Shown here in pieces: positions 21,430-33,236 of a stretch of 64,000 nt of DNA; the first letter of the stretch is position 1; every line of letters starts with the position of its first letter. Location: contig NW_020313157.1 of NCBI RefSeq assembly GCF_003265705.1, forward strand, positions 3,215,474 through 3,279,473, in the 5' to 3' direction. The notes under the pieces were generated by a model. It saw nothing but the letters and a program-made list of their open reading frames with translations, ran no database searches and had not been told where the DNA came from. The stretch is from Callorhinus ursinus (lineage: Eukaryota; Chordata; Mammalia; Carnivora; Otariidae). A program made the translations under genes and the position numbers.

Positions 21430-21530
21430 TTTGTCTGCTTTTAGTTAATTTGTTTTTAAATACCCGTGCCTGGGTCTCACTCCAGAACAATCCAGTGAGC
21501 ATCCACAGTGATTGTGATGCAGGAGAGTTG
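21430..21530 (+). mobile_element. MER5-like fragment
   Basis: AATACCCGTGCCTGGGTCTCACTCCAGAACAATCC...GTGATTGTGATGCAGGAGAGTTGAGG resembles part of a MER5/MER58-like element. Weak match. Confidence 0.35.
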
Positions 21531-21744
21531 AGGCCCTCCGGCTCTGCACTGGGATTTGCTTGGGTCTTTCGGTTATAGGCCATGGAGCGTCTTCTTCACA
21601 TGCAGATATCTGCAGGTCTTCTCTGTCGTTTTTTTTTTTTTTAAACTTTCTATTTTAAGATAATTACCCTATCATTTTAACAGCTGTGTGTTGGTCCGTG
21701 GCCCAGACATGGCCTGATCTGGTTCTTCCCATGTTAATGGTGTC

Positions 21745-21862
21745 AGTCCATGCTGCTCCCAACAGCCCTGTGAAATAAGACTGTCTCCCCTTTGAGGCAT
21801 GGGGGGAGTGCTGCCAAATTCAGGGACTTTTAAGTGCATGATCCAAGGTCAAGCAGCTGGAA
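21745..21862 (+). mobile_element. MIR-like fragment
   Basis: CCCAACAGCCCTGTGAAATAAGACTGTC...GATCCAAGGTCAAGCAGCTGG corresponds to the MIR segment 'caacaaccctgtgaggtag ... aaggtcacacagctgg'. Confidence 0.5.
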
Positions 21863-21987
21863 AGGGCAAAATAGCTCTGATCTTTCTGGTAGATTGTTCT
21901 GAGCTGCCTCTCAACCAGTCAAGGATAAAGCCTATTCTTGGACATTCTTGTCCAAGATGGGTCAAATCTGGATTCATCCCCTTTTCT

Positions 21988-22509
21988 GGGCTGAATTGTG
22001 TTTCCCCTCCATACTGCTCCCCAACCCCCAATTCATATGTTGAAGCCCTAACCCTCGGAACCTCAGAATGTGACTGCATTTGGAGAAAGGGTCTTAGATG
22101 GTAAATGATGGGCGCCTGCCTGGCACAGTTGTAGAGCATACGACTCTTGATCTTGGAGTCATGAGTTCAAGCCCCATGTTGGGCATGGAGTCTACTTTAA
22201 AAAAAAAAAAGAATAAAAGAGACATTAATTCAAAATGAAGGTGTTAGGTGGGTCTTAATCCAGTCTGACTGACATCCTTACAAGATAAGAGCCAAAGACA
22301 CAGGGATGTACATGCACAGAGGATACAGGATATGAAGGCACAGGGAGAAGGTGCCTCTGCAAGCCAAAGGGAGAGGTCCCAGGAGAAATCAGACCTACCA
22401 GCACCGCAGTCTTGGACTTCCAGCTTCCAGAACTGTGAGAAGTAAATTTCTGTTGTATAAGGAAACCAATCTGTGGTAATTTGTTACGGCAGCCCTAGCC
22501 CACTAATAC
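21988..22509 (+). mobile_element. MaLR-type LTR interrupted by a SINE
   Basis: GGGCTGAATTGTGTTTCCCCTCC...CATATGTTGAAGCCCTAACCCTC...GAACTGTGAGAAGTAAATTTCTGTTG...GTTACGGCAGCCCTAGCCCACTAATACC. A short SINE sits at 22110-22211, after the 'gggtcttagatggtaaatgatg' stretch. Confidence 0.8.
22110..22211 (+). mobile_element. Short-type SINE within LTR
   Basis: GGCGCCTGCCTGGCACAGTTG...CGACTCTTGATCTTGGAGTCATGAG...TTGGGCATGGAGTCTACTTT and an A tail. Confidence 0.85.
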
Positions 22510-22711
22510 CTCCCCCACTCCCTCCCCAGCACCAGAGTTCAAGTGTGACAAGGAGCCAGGAGCCTGGCATGCACATTTCTTCCCATCCAGTCTGCTGCCC
22601 TTCTGTGCAGACTGCTCAGCATAGCGCCTGGTACAGAGCTGTTCTTAATATGCACATGACACTGGACACAACTGGGAGTGTTCCCCCTCCTGCATCTGAG
22701 TGATAGCCCCA

Positions 22712-22800
22712 TTTTCCAGATGAGGAAATTGAGTCTTAGAACGGATATGTAACTTTTCTGGGGTCACACAGCTTTTAAACTGAGGAATCAGGATGAAACA
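22712..22800 (+). mobile_element. MIR fragment
   Basis: CATTTTCCAGATGAGGAAATTGAG...GGGGTCACACAGCTTTTAAACTGAGGAATCAGG is the conserved MIR core. Confidence 0.8.
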
Positions 22801-22834
22801 GTCAAATCCAGGTAGTTTGATTCCAGATCCCATG

Positions 22835-23545
22835 CTCTTTTTTTATTTAGTCAAGTTTACTGAGGTGTAAATTATGTATATATATAATTATATAATTATA
22901 ATCATATATATAATTATAATTAAAATGCATAGGTTTTTAAGTCTACAGTCTGATGAATTTTGACAGATGCAGATGTCCACATAACCACCCTCACAATCAA
23001 AATATAGAACATTTTCATCCTTCCAGAAAGTTCCCTTATTCTCCTTTATAGTCAGTTCCCCAACCACAACCACAATGCTCCAGGCAACTACTGACCTGAT
23101 TTCTGTTGCTTGTTCCAGAACTTTGTATAACTACCACCATGCTGCGTGTACTGTTTGCTTTTCATCAGCACAATGTCTCCGAGACCCAGCCACATTTCTT
23201 GTCCATCAGCTCTTCTTCCCTTGTCATTGCAGTGTTGAATTCTGTTGAGTAGATATAGCGCAGTATGTGTATCCATTCCTCCGCTGATGCACATTTGGGC
23301 TGTTTCTACTTTTTAGCTATTACGAATAATGCTGCTGTGAACATGTGTGTATGAATCTTTTTTTGGACTGTGTTTTCCTATCGCTTATGTAAATACCTAG
23401 CTGTGGAAATCACAGGCGAATGTTTCATATTATAAGAAATGGTCAGACTCTTTCCAAATTTGTTGTACCATTTTATGCTTCTACTGGCGGTGTTGGAGGG
23501 TTCCCAGGGACCCCACAACTTCCTCAACACTTGGTACTGGACTTT
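22835..23545 (-). mobile_element. Old LINE-1 3' segment, antisense
   Basis: AGTTTACTGAGGTGTAAATTATG...GTCTGATGAATTTTGACAGATG...GCTATTACGAATAATGCTGCTGTGAAC...TTTCCAAATTTGTTGTACCATTTTA is reverse-complement L1M text. An AT-only block at 22871-22924 lies inside it. Confidence 0.8.
22871..22924. repeat. AT-rich palindromic low-complexity block
   Basis: TATATATAATTATATAATTATAATC followed by further TATATA/AATTATAA words; partly self-complementary. Confidence 0.8.
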
Positions 23546-23744
23546 ATTTTTTTTAAGATTTTATTTATTTATTTGACAGAGAGAGAGAGCAAGAGAGCAC
23601 AAGCAAGGGGGAGCAACAGAGGCAGAGGGACAAGCAGACTCCCCGCAGAGCAGGGAGCCCAATGGGGATCCCATCTCAGGACCCCAGGATCATGACCTGA
23701 GCTGAAGGCAGACACTTAACTGACTGAGCCACCCAGGGCGCCCC
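23546..23744 (-). mobile_element. Long-type SINE inside antisense L1
   Basis: Complete reverse SINE with direct repeats TGGTACTGGACTTTA at both ends. Confidence 0.95.
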
Positions 23745-23978
23745 TGGTACTGGACTTTAAAAAACTATTTGAGTCATTCCAGTGGGTGCAGCCAGGTACG
23801 CGTTGTGGTTCTAATTGGCATGTCCCTAGCATTAATGATTAGTGCCTTTAAGCATCTTATAAAACGATGAAATATGACATGTGTATTATCTACTCACATA
23901 TTTTCTTTCTTGAACAGAGGGGTCTGTTCAAGTCTTTTGTCCATTTTTAGAGCATTTTTTAAAAAGTTGAGATATACT

Positions 23979-24201
23979 TGGGGTACCTGGGTAGCTCAGT
24001 AGGTTGTGTGGCCAGCTCTTAGTTTTGGCTCAGGTCATGGTCTTGGGGTCCTGGGATCAGGCCCCAAGTCCAGCTCCATACTCAATGGGGAGTCCTCTTA
24101 GGGATTCTTTGTCTCCCTCTCCCTCTACCCCTCTTCCCACTGGCCTGCTCTCTCTCTCTCTCACTTGCTCTCAAATAAATAGGTAAATCTTAAAAAAAAA
24201 A
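23979..24201 (+). mobile_element. Long-type carnivore SINE
   Basis: GGGGTACCTGGGTAGCTCAG head, CT-rich middle, AAATAAATAGGTAAATCTT tail. Direct repeat AGTTGAGATATACTT / AGTTGAGATACACTT. Confidence 0.95.
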
Positions 24202-24415
24202 TAGTTGAGATACACTTCACATTACAAAATCACCATCTTAAAGTGTGCTCTTCCGTGTCTTTCAGGGTATTCACTATGTTGTTCAAGGATCACCACTAAT
24301 TTCAAAGCATTTCCATCACTCCAAAAATAGCCCCTGGACCTATTAAGGTTTGCTCATTTTCTAAGCAGATGATTTGTCTTCTATTATTGGGAAAGCCAAG
24401 AGGTTTGAGTTTTGT

Positions 24416-24544
24416 TTGTTTGTTTGTTTTTAAGCAGGCTCCATGCCCAGCCCAACACAGGGCTTGTACTCACGACCCTGAGATCATGACCTGAGCTGAG
24501 ATCAAGAGTCGGATGCTCGACCGACTGAGCCACCCGGAGAACCC
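24416..24544 (-). mobile_element. Short-type SINE, antisense
   Basis: TTTTTAAGCAGGCTCCATGCCCAG...GATCATGACCTGAGCTGAGATCAAGAGTCGG...GAGCCACCCGG. The flanks share an AAGAGGTTTGAG-like repeat. Confidence 0.9.
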
Positions 24545-25051
24545 CAGGAAAGCAAAGAGGTTTTTGAGTGTTCTGGACACTATTCCTCTGTCAGATATGA
24601 GTACTGGCTATATTTTCTCCCAGTTTATGGCTGGCCTGTTCATTTGCATTTTCTTTTTTTCTTTTTGTTTTTTGTTACTGAAGAACGATAGACATAAAAG
24701 TGTAAGGTGAAATGTACATCATGGTGTTCTGATATACATATACATTGTGAAAGGGCTCCCTGCATTTAGTTAATTAAGCATTTTCATTTTCTTGATGGTA
24801 TCTTTGAAGAGCAGAAGATGAAAATTTTGATTAAGTCCATTTTACCTGTGTTTTTTTTTCTTTTCTTGTGAGTCCTAAGAAATCTTTGTGTCCTAAGGAA
24901 TTTTTGTTAACCCCAAGATTTTCTCCTGGCAGTTTTAAGTTTAGCTTTTATATTTAGGTCTATGACCCATTTTGAATTAATTTTTGTTTCAGATTCTTTC
25001 TATACTGATATCCAGTTGATCCAGCACCATTTATTGACAAGACTATTTCCC

Positions 25052-25324
25052 GGGGCACCTGGGTGGCTCAGTTGGTTGTGTCCGACTCTTGATTTTGGCT
25101 CAGGTCATGATCTCAGGGTTGTGAGATGGAGCCCCATGTTGGGCTCCATGCTGGGTCTGGAGTCTGCTTAAGACTCTCTCTCCCTCTGCCCCTCCCCCTC
25201 CTCTCTCTCCCTCTTTAGAAAGAAGGAAGGAAGGAAGGAAGGGGAGGGGAAAGAGAGAGAGAGGAAAGAAAGAGGAAAGAAAGAAAAAGAAAGAAAGAAA
25301 GAAAGAAAGAAAAAAAGAAAGAAA

Positions 25325-25356
<32 letters not shown>

Positions 25357-25388
25357 GAAAGAAAGAAAGAAAAAGGAAGAAAGAAGAA
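25052..25388 (+). mobile_element. SINE with expanded (GAAA)n tail
   Basis: Head GGGGCACCTGGGTGGCTCAG and a CT-rich segment ending CTCCCTCTTTAG, then about 170 bp of GGAA/GAAA repeats in place of a plain A tail. ACTATTTCCC before and after shows that the purine repeat belongs to the insertion. Confidence 0.95.
25217..25388 (+). repeat. (GGAA)n/(GAAA)n microsatellite
   Basis: Nearly pure purine tract of tetranucleotides at the 3' end of the SINE. Confidence 0.97.
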
Positions 25389-25884
25389 ACTATTTCCCAT
25401 TGAATTGCCTTGACACTGTCTTGTCAAAAAAATCAGTTTACTGACATTGCACCAATGCCGGTTTTCTGATTTTAATGTTATGTAAGATGTCATCATTGGG
25501 GGAAACTGGGTAAAGGACAGAGGAGACCTCTCTGTTACTAGTTTTGTGATTTTCTTCCTTTCCAGTCTAAATTCATTCTATTTCTTTTTCATGCCTTATA
25601 GTGGTGGCTAGGATCATCAGTACAATGTTGACTAGAAGTAGTGAAAGTGGATGTCCTTGTTCTGCTCCCAATTTTAGGAGGAAAGGATTCAGTGTTTCAC
25701 CACTAAGTTTGATGTCCATTGTAGGTTTTTGTAGATGCTCTTTATCATTTTGAGGAAGTTCTATTCTATTCTTAGTTTGCGGAGAGTCTTTCTCGTGAAT
25801 GGATGATGAATTTTGTCAAGTGCTTTTCTAGGCATTTATTGAAATGAATTTTTCTCATTCTATTGTGGGGCATTGCACTGGTTG
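25389..25884. mobile_element. Mixed LINE-1-derived sequence
   Basis: 25432-25545 resembles the sense 3' UTR repeat seen at 17.5 kb (GTTATGTAAGATGTCATCATTGG...GAAACTGGGTAAAGG). From about 25560 the text is antisense L1 ORF2 (CAATGTTGACTAGAAGTAGTG..., GATGCTCTTTATCATTTTGAGGAAG). Confidence 0.65.
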
Positions 25885-26054
25885 ATTTTTTAAAAAGATT
25901 TTATTTATTTATTTGACAGAGAAAGAGAGCGAGAGAGGGAACACAAGCAGGGGGAGTGGGAGAAGGAGGAAACAGGCCTCCTGCGGAGCAGGACCCTGGG
26001 ATCATGACCTAAGCAGAAGGCAGATGCTTAACAACTGAGCCACCCAGGCGCCCC
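25885..26054 (-). mobile_element. Long-type SINE
   Basis: Reverse SINE with direct repeat GCACTGGTTG on both sides; a small internal deletion before GGACCCTGGGATC. Confidence 0.95.
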
Positions 26055-26215
26055 ATGCACTGGTTGCTTTTCAAATGTTGAACTAACCTTACATTCTTGA
26101 GATAAACCCCACATGGTCATGATCCTTTAAATCTATTACTAGATGTTATTTGCTGTCATTCTGTTGAGGATTTTTGTGCCTGTGTTCATAAGGTATATAT
26201 TTATACACACATATA
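26055..26215 (-). mobile_element. LINE-1 antisense continuation
   Basis: Reads ATGTTGAACTAACCTTACATTC...GATAAACCCCACATGGTCATGATC, classic antisense L1 ORF2. Confidence 0.8.
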
Positions 26216-27029
26216 TATAATGTCTTTATTACAGAGCCTTACTTCCTCCTTAAATACAATGTGAGGGCTGGGGAAGTCTTCCCCAGAGAGATTATTTCCA
26301 AGCCTGAGATTGTCCCCAGGTGGGGCCCTGTTCCCAGGTATGCCCTGAGTAATAACCTGCCAGTGTTGATGAGATAAGCAGGCTAAGAGTTCCACCTGGG
26401 TCCCTTAGCATTCACCTTTGATGGGAAAAGCTGGGACCAATGTCTGAGCTTCTACTATCCAGGTCCAAGAAGTCAATTTTATCAGATGACCCAAGGGTGA
26501 CAATTTCCTAGGGAATTGTACCGTACTATAGATTCCCATAGAGGGGAACAATTAGACCAGAATGTTATTTTATTGATTTATACTCAAAGTAGACCACTCC
26601 TGAAATCTGAAAATTCATACCTTTTATTCAAGGAATGCTTTCCCTGCCTTGATCTTGGTCTTAGTCTCTAAATACTCAAGAAACCAAATTAGCCATGTGG
26701 AGGCTTCTCAGGATGCCCAGAGGCAGAGCACAGGAGGCTGGGTAATGCTGTTTGTTCTATCCAGGCTGAGGTGGGATGTGAAGTCATCCCTGTCCCTGGC
26801 TGGTGATCCGGTGCCAGGCAGAGTGTCCCTCTCCCATTGTTCGTACTGAAGAAGCAACAACAAATGCTTAGCCTTGGGGGGCAGTCTTTTTTCCTAGTCT
26901 CAGTCCTGGCCTCTACCTTCTCTTATGGACTTGGTCAGGTTATGATCATGTCATTCAACAGTTGCAGGATTTACACGTGGTTTCCTTTTGTCTCCCTGAT
27001 GTAGACTTCAGGTGCCCTGATTCGGAAGC
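26216..27029. other. Unique intergenic island between L1 blocks
   Basis: About 800 bp without a recognised repeat or gene. Confidence 0.4.
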
Positions 27030-27772
27030 GTGGGAAAAAAATACTCTATGGCTTTTCAATATCGTTGTGAAATAAGACACCCATACGGGAAGGTGCACAA
27101 AACGATCCTAATGGTTAATCATAAAGCAAATACTTTTACAATCACCACCCAGGTCAAAAGACAGAACCCTGCCAGCAACTCAGAACCCACCGTACGCCCC
27201 TTCCTGTCACACATCTTCTCCACTCCCGGTCTAATTTTTATTTAATCACTTCCTTGATTTACCTATCATTTCCCACCTGAACATGCATTCCTAAATCCTA
27301 TGGCTGCATGTGTGTGTGTATGTGTGTGTGCACGTGCGTGTGTGCATGTCTGGCTTCTTCTTGATAGTCATTCATGTCGTTACACGTTGTTAATTCATTG
27401 TCATTCCATCCTCTGAATATTCCATGAGTTATTTATCCATTCTACTGTTGGTGGACTTCAGAACAGTTTCATTATTTTGGAATCAGTGTGTCAAGTTCTA
27501 TTTTTTAAACACCTTTGAGATTTTATGTAGGATTGCATTGGACCTACAGATCAGTTTGAGAAGTGACGTACTTACATTATTGGATCTTCTCGTCCATGAA
27601 TGTATCACGTCTCCACTTACAGAGGTCTTTTTAAATTTCTTGTAGTAATTTTTGGGATTTTTTAAAAATTAGTTTTCCATGTCAAGTTCTTTGCGTATCT
27701 TTCTCTAGTTTTTAAAATTTTTTTTCTTTAGGCATTGGTTGTTTGTTTTTTTTAAGGCATGGTAGGTAGTAT
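27030..27772 (-). mobile_element. LINE-1 antisense segment
   Basis: Old L1M-like antisense text, including GGTCAAAAGACAGAACCCTGCCAGCA and, from about 27500, ATTGCATTGGACCTACAGATCAGTTTGAGAAG. Confidence 0.65.
27308..27345. repeat. Imperfect (TG)n
   Basis: Alternating purine-pyrimidine run (TG with CA, CG and TA steps), potential Z-DNA. Confidence 0.8.
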
Positions 27773-27974
27773 CTTTTTTTTTTTAAGATTTTATTTATTT
27801 ATTTGACAGAGAGAGACATAGCAAGAGAGGGAACACAAGCAGGGGGAGTGAGAGAGGGAGAAGCAGTCTTCCCCGCGGAGCAGGGAGCCCGATGTGAGGC
27901 TCAATCCCAGGACCCTGGGATCATGACCTGAGCCAAAGGCAAACGCTTAACGACTGAGCCACCCAGGCGCTCCT
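27773..27974 (-). mobile_element. Long-type SINE
   Basis: Complete reverse SINE. Direct repeat TAGGTAGTATCTTTT / TAGATAGTATCTTTT. Confidence 0.95.
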
Positions 27975-28438
27975 AGATAGTATCTTTTAAATTTATCTTT
28001 CTGTTTACTACTGGAACACTCTTGATTTTTCCATATTGACTCTACACCCAGTAACTGTGCTAAAATCATTTATTATTTCTAATATTTATCAGTAGAGTCT
28101 TTTGGATTTGCTTGATATAGAATCCTTATCAGAGGATAATGGCTGTCTTGGGTTTTGTTTTGTTTTTTTCCCTTCCCAACCCTTATATACCTCTTCTGTC
28201 TTTTCTTGCTTAGTGCACTGGCTACAATGTGGGACAGAAATGACAGTAGTGAGCTTCCTTATGTCAAGCAGAAAGCGTTCAACTTTTTACCAAGCATGAT
28301 GCTTGCCGTGGGCTTGTTATTCATGTCCTTTACTGGATTCAGAAAGTTTTCACTCTTTCCTGTGAGTTTTTATTGTATTGGGATTCCAAGTTTTAGCAAC
28401 CATTTCTCCTGCAAGACTTGAGAAGATCATGAATGTTC

Positions 28439-28644
28439 CTTTTTTTTTTTAAAGATTTATTTATTATTTATTTTGAGAGAGTGAGAATGAGAGAGAGAGA
28501 GAGTACATGAGAGGGGGGAGGGTCAGAGGGAGAAGCATACTCCCTGCTGAGCAGGGAGCCCGATGCGGGACTCGATCTCGGGACTCCAGGATCATGACCT
28601 GGGCCGAAGGCAGTCGCTTAACCAACTGAGCCACCCAGGCGCCC
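28439..28644 (-). mobile_element. Long-type SINE
   Basis: Complete reverse SINE with direct repeat TGAATGTTCCTTTT. Confidence 0.95.
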
Positions 28645-28758
28645 TGAATGTTCCTTTTTAATCTATTAATGTGGTAAATTCCATTCATTGATTTCCTAGT
28701 GCTAAATTGATATGCATTCCTAGGGTAAGCCCAATTTGATCATGATATATTATCCTTT

Positions 28759-28894
28759 TTTTAAAAAGATTTATTTATCTATTTGAGAGAGAAAGCAGGG
28801 GGAAGGGCAGAGGGAGAGAGAATCTCAAGCAGACTGCACTGAGCGGAGCCCAACGTGGGCTCGATCTCACCATCCTGGCCACCCAGGCACCCCA
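28759..28894 (-). mobile_element. Internally deleted SINE
   Basis: About 135 bp: A-tail side and part of the core are present but most of the tRNA-like half is missing. Direct repeat CATGATATATTATCC / CATGATGCATTATCC shows it is one insertion. Confidence 0.9.
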
Positions 28895-30692
28895 TGATGC
28901 ATTATCCTTTTATATAATTCCTGATTCAGCTGGTTTTATTTCATTTGGATTTTTGCATCTATATTCATGAATGAAATTCATCTGTGCCTTCTTTCTAGTG
29001 CTATTCTTGTTGAGTGTTATTAAAAAGTTACCCTAACCTCCAAAAATTAGTTGGTGGAACTTTTTCTGCTTTCTGGCAGAGGTAGATAAGTAAGAATTTT
29101 TTCTTTCTTCAATGTTCGGTAGGATTCTCCCAGCGAAACCATTTGGGTCTTGAATTTTCATCATCAGCTGTTTGTCAATTACAGATTTAATTTATTTAAT
29201 AGTTATAGGATTAAGATTTTTGATATTTCTTTGTGTCAGATATATCTGCATTTTTCTGTGTATCTGTCCTAAATTTTCTAGTTTATTGGCATAAAGTTGT
29301 TCATAATATCTTCTTATTTGTGGTGAAATCTCTTTTTCATTTCTTATACTTGCTGTTTGTGCCTTCTCTTTTCTGATTGATGCTTCTCATTGTGGATTTA
29401 TCAATTTTGTTAGTTTTTTTCAATTTGGATTTTGCTCATTCTCTCTGTTGTGTGTTTTCTTTTACATTTGTTTATACTTTTAAATTATTTCCTTCTATCT
29501 ACCTTTGTTGGGTTTATTTTCTGTTCTTTTCCTAACCTCTTGAAATGAATGCTCAACTCATATTTTTTTCTTCCCTAAAATATGCAATCAAGGCTATAAA
29601 TTTCCCTCCAAACGCTGCTTTAGCTTTATTCCACAATTTTATTGTGTCATTTTCCCCCCATTATATGTAATTTAGTTCAAAATAATTTCTAATTTCCATT
29701 TTTATTTCTTCTGGGACCACACATTATTTAGAAGGGTATTTGGAACATATTATTCAAAAGTATAGTTTTCAAAGATACAGGGATTTTTCCAATTGTATTT
29801 TTGTTATTGATTCTTAACCTATTTACAGTGTGGTTAGAGAACATTATTTATTTTGTATCCATTCTTTGAAATTTATTAGAACTTCCATTTTGGCCCAGCA
29901 TAGAGCCAAAGTTTTTAATGGATTATATCTTCTTGAAAATAAGGTATTCAGCAGTTGTTGGGTGCACTGTTCTATATATGTCTATAAAGTCAAGTTTATC
30001 ACATTGTTTCAAATCTTCTACAGAGTTATTTCTTTTCTGCTTATTCCATTAATTAATGGAAAAAATATGTCATATGAATATGGACTGGTCTATCTTTCCA
30101 TATAATTCCCATCTGCATTTGCTCTATGTATCATGTTACTAAGTTCATACAAATTTAGAATAATCTTTTATTATTATAGAGTGACCCTTAATTCTTAATG
30201 TGCTTTTTACCTTAAAGTGTGTTTGTTTGATATTAAAATTGCTACACCAGCTGTCTTGCCAGTATTTCAGTGGTATGAAACTTTTTATTAATTTCCTTTC
30301 AGTTTTTCTTTATCCTGATGTCTTAGATGTGTCTCTTGTACTAAGCATGTGTAGGATTTTGTTTCTATCACCTGTGATAATCTTCTGTCTGGAGTGGTTG
30401 ATCCTCTTATCATTAATGTAATTATTGACCCATCATCATCTTACTGTGGATGTACTTTCTGCTCATTTCGCCTGTTCTCTGTTCCTTTATCTTGGTTTCA
30501 TTTGGTTGAGTTTTTTATATTTCCTTTTGTTCCTCTGTTAGTTTATGGTGATTCAGGCTTTTACCATTGTTTTTAGTGATATTCTAGAAATTATGATATC
30601 CAACCTTGACTTATCACCATCAAATAGGAATCATTACCTTTACTCCTCTCCTAGAGAAATCAAGGAATTTAGAACATTTACATTTCTCTCAT

Positions 30693-30890
30693 ATTTTTTT
30701 TAAAGATTTTATTTATTTACCTGACAGAGAGAGACACAGCGAGAGAGGGAACACAAGCAGGGGCAGCAGGAGAGGGAGAAGCAGGCTTCCTGCGGAGCAG
30801 GGAGCCCGACATGGGGCTTGATCCCAGGACCCTGGGATCACGACCTGAGCCGAAGGTAGACGCTTAACAACTGAGCCACCCAGGTGCCCC
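30693..30890 (-). mobile_element. Long-type SINE
   Basis: Complete reverse SINE with an identical 17-base direct repeat, TACATTTCTCTCATATT. Confidence 0.95.
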
Positions 30891-31987
30891 TACATTTCTC
30901 TCATATTAGATGCTTTTATTGTTTTGAACTTTCTCTCTTTCTAGATCAAAAGTCCAATGAGACATTATTTTATAAAGTCAAGATTCAGTTGGATTTTACC
31001 TTCACATTTGACATTTCATTTTTACTTCTATCTCCAGCCTCCCTTCTGGGACAATTTTTTTTTTCCTGTTTGAAGTACAGATGAGAATTCCCTTTGGTGA
31101 AGGATTTTTTTTTCCCCAGGTAGAAGTCTAATTTAGCAAGTTTGCTATTTTTGTTTTGTTTTGTTTTCTTTCCTACATACTGAAGATATAGTTTTACTAC
31201 TTCTGGCTTCTAGTTTTGCTGCTGAAAAGTCAGCAAAACTTACACTTTTGAAAGTCATCTTGTTTATCTTTGGCTACTTTTAAAATTCTTTGTTTTGGAG
31301 TTTCTGTACTAGGTATGGATTTCTCTTTATTTATCTTGCTTGAGATTTATTTGGCTCCTTGAATTTATAGATTGCTGTGTTTCATCAATTTTGGAAAATC
31401 CTCAGTTTATTCATTCAATTGCTTCTGCCTCACTCTTACTCTCCTTTCTTCCTAAAACTCCAATTAAACATATGTTAGATATTCCTTCCATATAGTTTAT
31501 ATCTTAGTTTACTATATTTTCTGTTCTTTAGTCTCTTCATACTTCACTCTAGATTGTTTTTTTCTGAGTATTAACTCAAGGTTAGCCATAAAAACATAAA
31601 TTCAGTATGTACTGAGAGAAGCTACTGATCACACAAACACACACACACACACCCCTTTTCACCCAAGCAGGGAGCAAGTCAGTGGGAGGGAAACAGGGTA
31701 ACAGGCAGGCACACATGATCTTACCAGCATTGTTCAGTCCTCTCCTTCAGCCACTGCTGACGCTCAAATGGTGCATCCTTGACCTCTGCTAGCAATACTT
31801 CCTTCCTCAAACCATGAGCTGGAGTCTCATGGTCTGTGTTTTGTGACCTACAAAACACCCAGTTCAGAGTTCTCCAGAAAGATGCAGGGAGATTGTTGCT
31901 GAGTGCCCAGTGACATTAGAGTGGGCCGCTGTTTTATGCTAAAATTTCTACTAGGAGTTTAGAGGTTATATTAACCAAGAGTATTAT

Positions 31988-32185
31988 TTTTTTAAAGATT
32001 TTATTTATTCATTTGAGACACAGAGATACAGAGAGAGAGAGAGAGCATGAGCAGGGAGAGAGGCAGAGGGAGAAGCAGGCTCCCCACTGAGCCAGAAGCC
32101 TGATGTGGGGCTCGATCCCAGGACCCCGGGATCATGACCTGAGCCGAAGGCAGACGCTCAACCATCTGAGCCACCCAGGCACCCC
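31988..32185 (-). mobile_element. Long-type SINE
   Basis: Complete reverse SINE with direct repeat TAACCAAGAGTATTATT. Confidence 0.95.
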
Positions 32186-32313
32186 TAACCAAGAGTATTA
32201 TTATAGATTTTTCTTTGCCTTCTTAGGCTTTCTTTAAAATGCAAACCACTTTTTTACATTAATTTTTCTTCATGTATAAACAAACATATTTTCCTTTACT
32301 ACAAAGTTTTCTT

Positions 32314-32447
32314 GGGACGCCTGGGTGGCTCAGTTGGTAGCATCTGACTCTTGATCTCAGCTCAGGTCTTGATCTCAGGGTCATGAGTTCAAGCCCTGCA
32401 TTGGGCTCCACGCTGGGCATGGAGCCTACTTAAAAAAAAAAAAAAAA
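32314..32447 (+). mobile_element. Short-type SINE
   Basis: GGGACGCCTGGGTGGCTCAG head, GAGTTCAAGCCCTGCATTGGG core, A17 tail. Direct repeat AAGTTTTCTT. Confidence 0.95.
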
Positions 32448-33034
32448 AGTTTTCTTAAGAGCATGATGTTCAGAACAAGTTTCACATGAACATAATGACA
32501 TTTTTTAAAGAACAGAGTGTTTACAGTATAATAAAGTGAATGAAAGCACTGTCAAAGAATGTCACTTTTGCAGGAAAATGAAACATCCTTCACAAATTCT
32601 TATACTAACTACACACACAGAACTCAGAACTTTCATTTTACTATTCTCTCTTTAGCAGTGTCTAATTTTCTGATAGCCCCTTCTACTGAGTTTTTAATTC
32701 TGGTCATGCTATACTATTTAAGTTCTAAAATTCTTATTCGATTCTTTTTCAAAACATTTCACAGCTTTGAAAAATATAATTTCTACTTCCCTGCCAAATT
32801 TTTCAAACTTGGTTTTTATCTTCTTGAATATAGCAAGCAGAATTATTTTTATAGTCTGTGTTTGATCCTAATGTCTGGGAGCCCCATGGAGCTATATCTG
32901 TGGTTCCTGTTATTTATGATCAGGCTGCCTCATGAGCCTGATTATCTCAGTGCTGGATTTTGTATTTGAATAATTATTTGTAGGATAATCTGAGGCCTGG
33001 GATAATGGTATCTTACTCCAGACAGGATTTCTTT

Positions 33035-33236
33035 CTTTTTTTTTTTTTTTTAAGATTTATTTATTTGTCAGAGAGAAAGAGAGAGTGCATATGAACAGCG
33101 GGAACAGCAGGGAGAGGGAGAAGCAGGCTCCCCACCGAGCAAGGAGGAGCCCGATGTGGGACTCCATCCCAGGACCCTGGGATCATGACCTGAGCCAAAG
33201 GCAGATGTTCAACTGACTGAGCCACCCAGGGGTCCC
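33035..33236 (-). mobile_element. Long-type SINE
   Basis: Complete reverse SINE. Direct repeat AGGATTTCTTTCTTTT / AGGATTTTTTTCTTTT. Confidence 0.95.

Larger units (their letters stand above)
23745..25051 (-). mobile_element. LINE-1 antisense block, with nested SINEs
   Basis: Reverse-complement L1M text resumes after each SINE (for example CCAGTGGGTGCAGCCAGG..., GGTATTCACTATGTTGTTC, TTTTGAATTAATTTTTG...CAGCACCATTTATTGA). SINEs lie at 23979-24201 and 24416-24544. The open frames are not intact L1 ORFs. Confidence 0.75.
27975..30692 (-). mobile_element. LINE-1 ORF2 antisense block
   Basis: Long antisense L1 ORF2 text, interrupted by SINEs at 28439 and 28759: CACTCTTGATTTTTCC..., GGCATAAAGTTGTTCATAATATC, AAATTTCCCTCCAAACGCTGC, CAGCAGTTGTTGGGTGCACTG. 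No intact reading frame remains on the minus strand. Confidence 0.85.
30891..33034 (-). mobile_element. LINE-1 / HAL1-like antisense block
   Basis: Antisense L1-type text with nested SINEs at 31988 and 32314, for example TTTTGCTGCTGAAAAGTCAG, GAGATTTATTTGGCTCCTTGAA, TTCTAAAATTCTTATTCGATTC. About 31610-31970 is less certain and may be unique. Confidence 0.6.
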
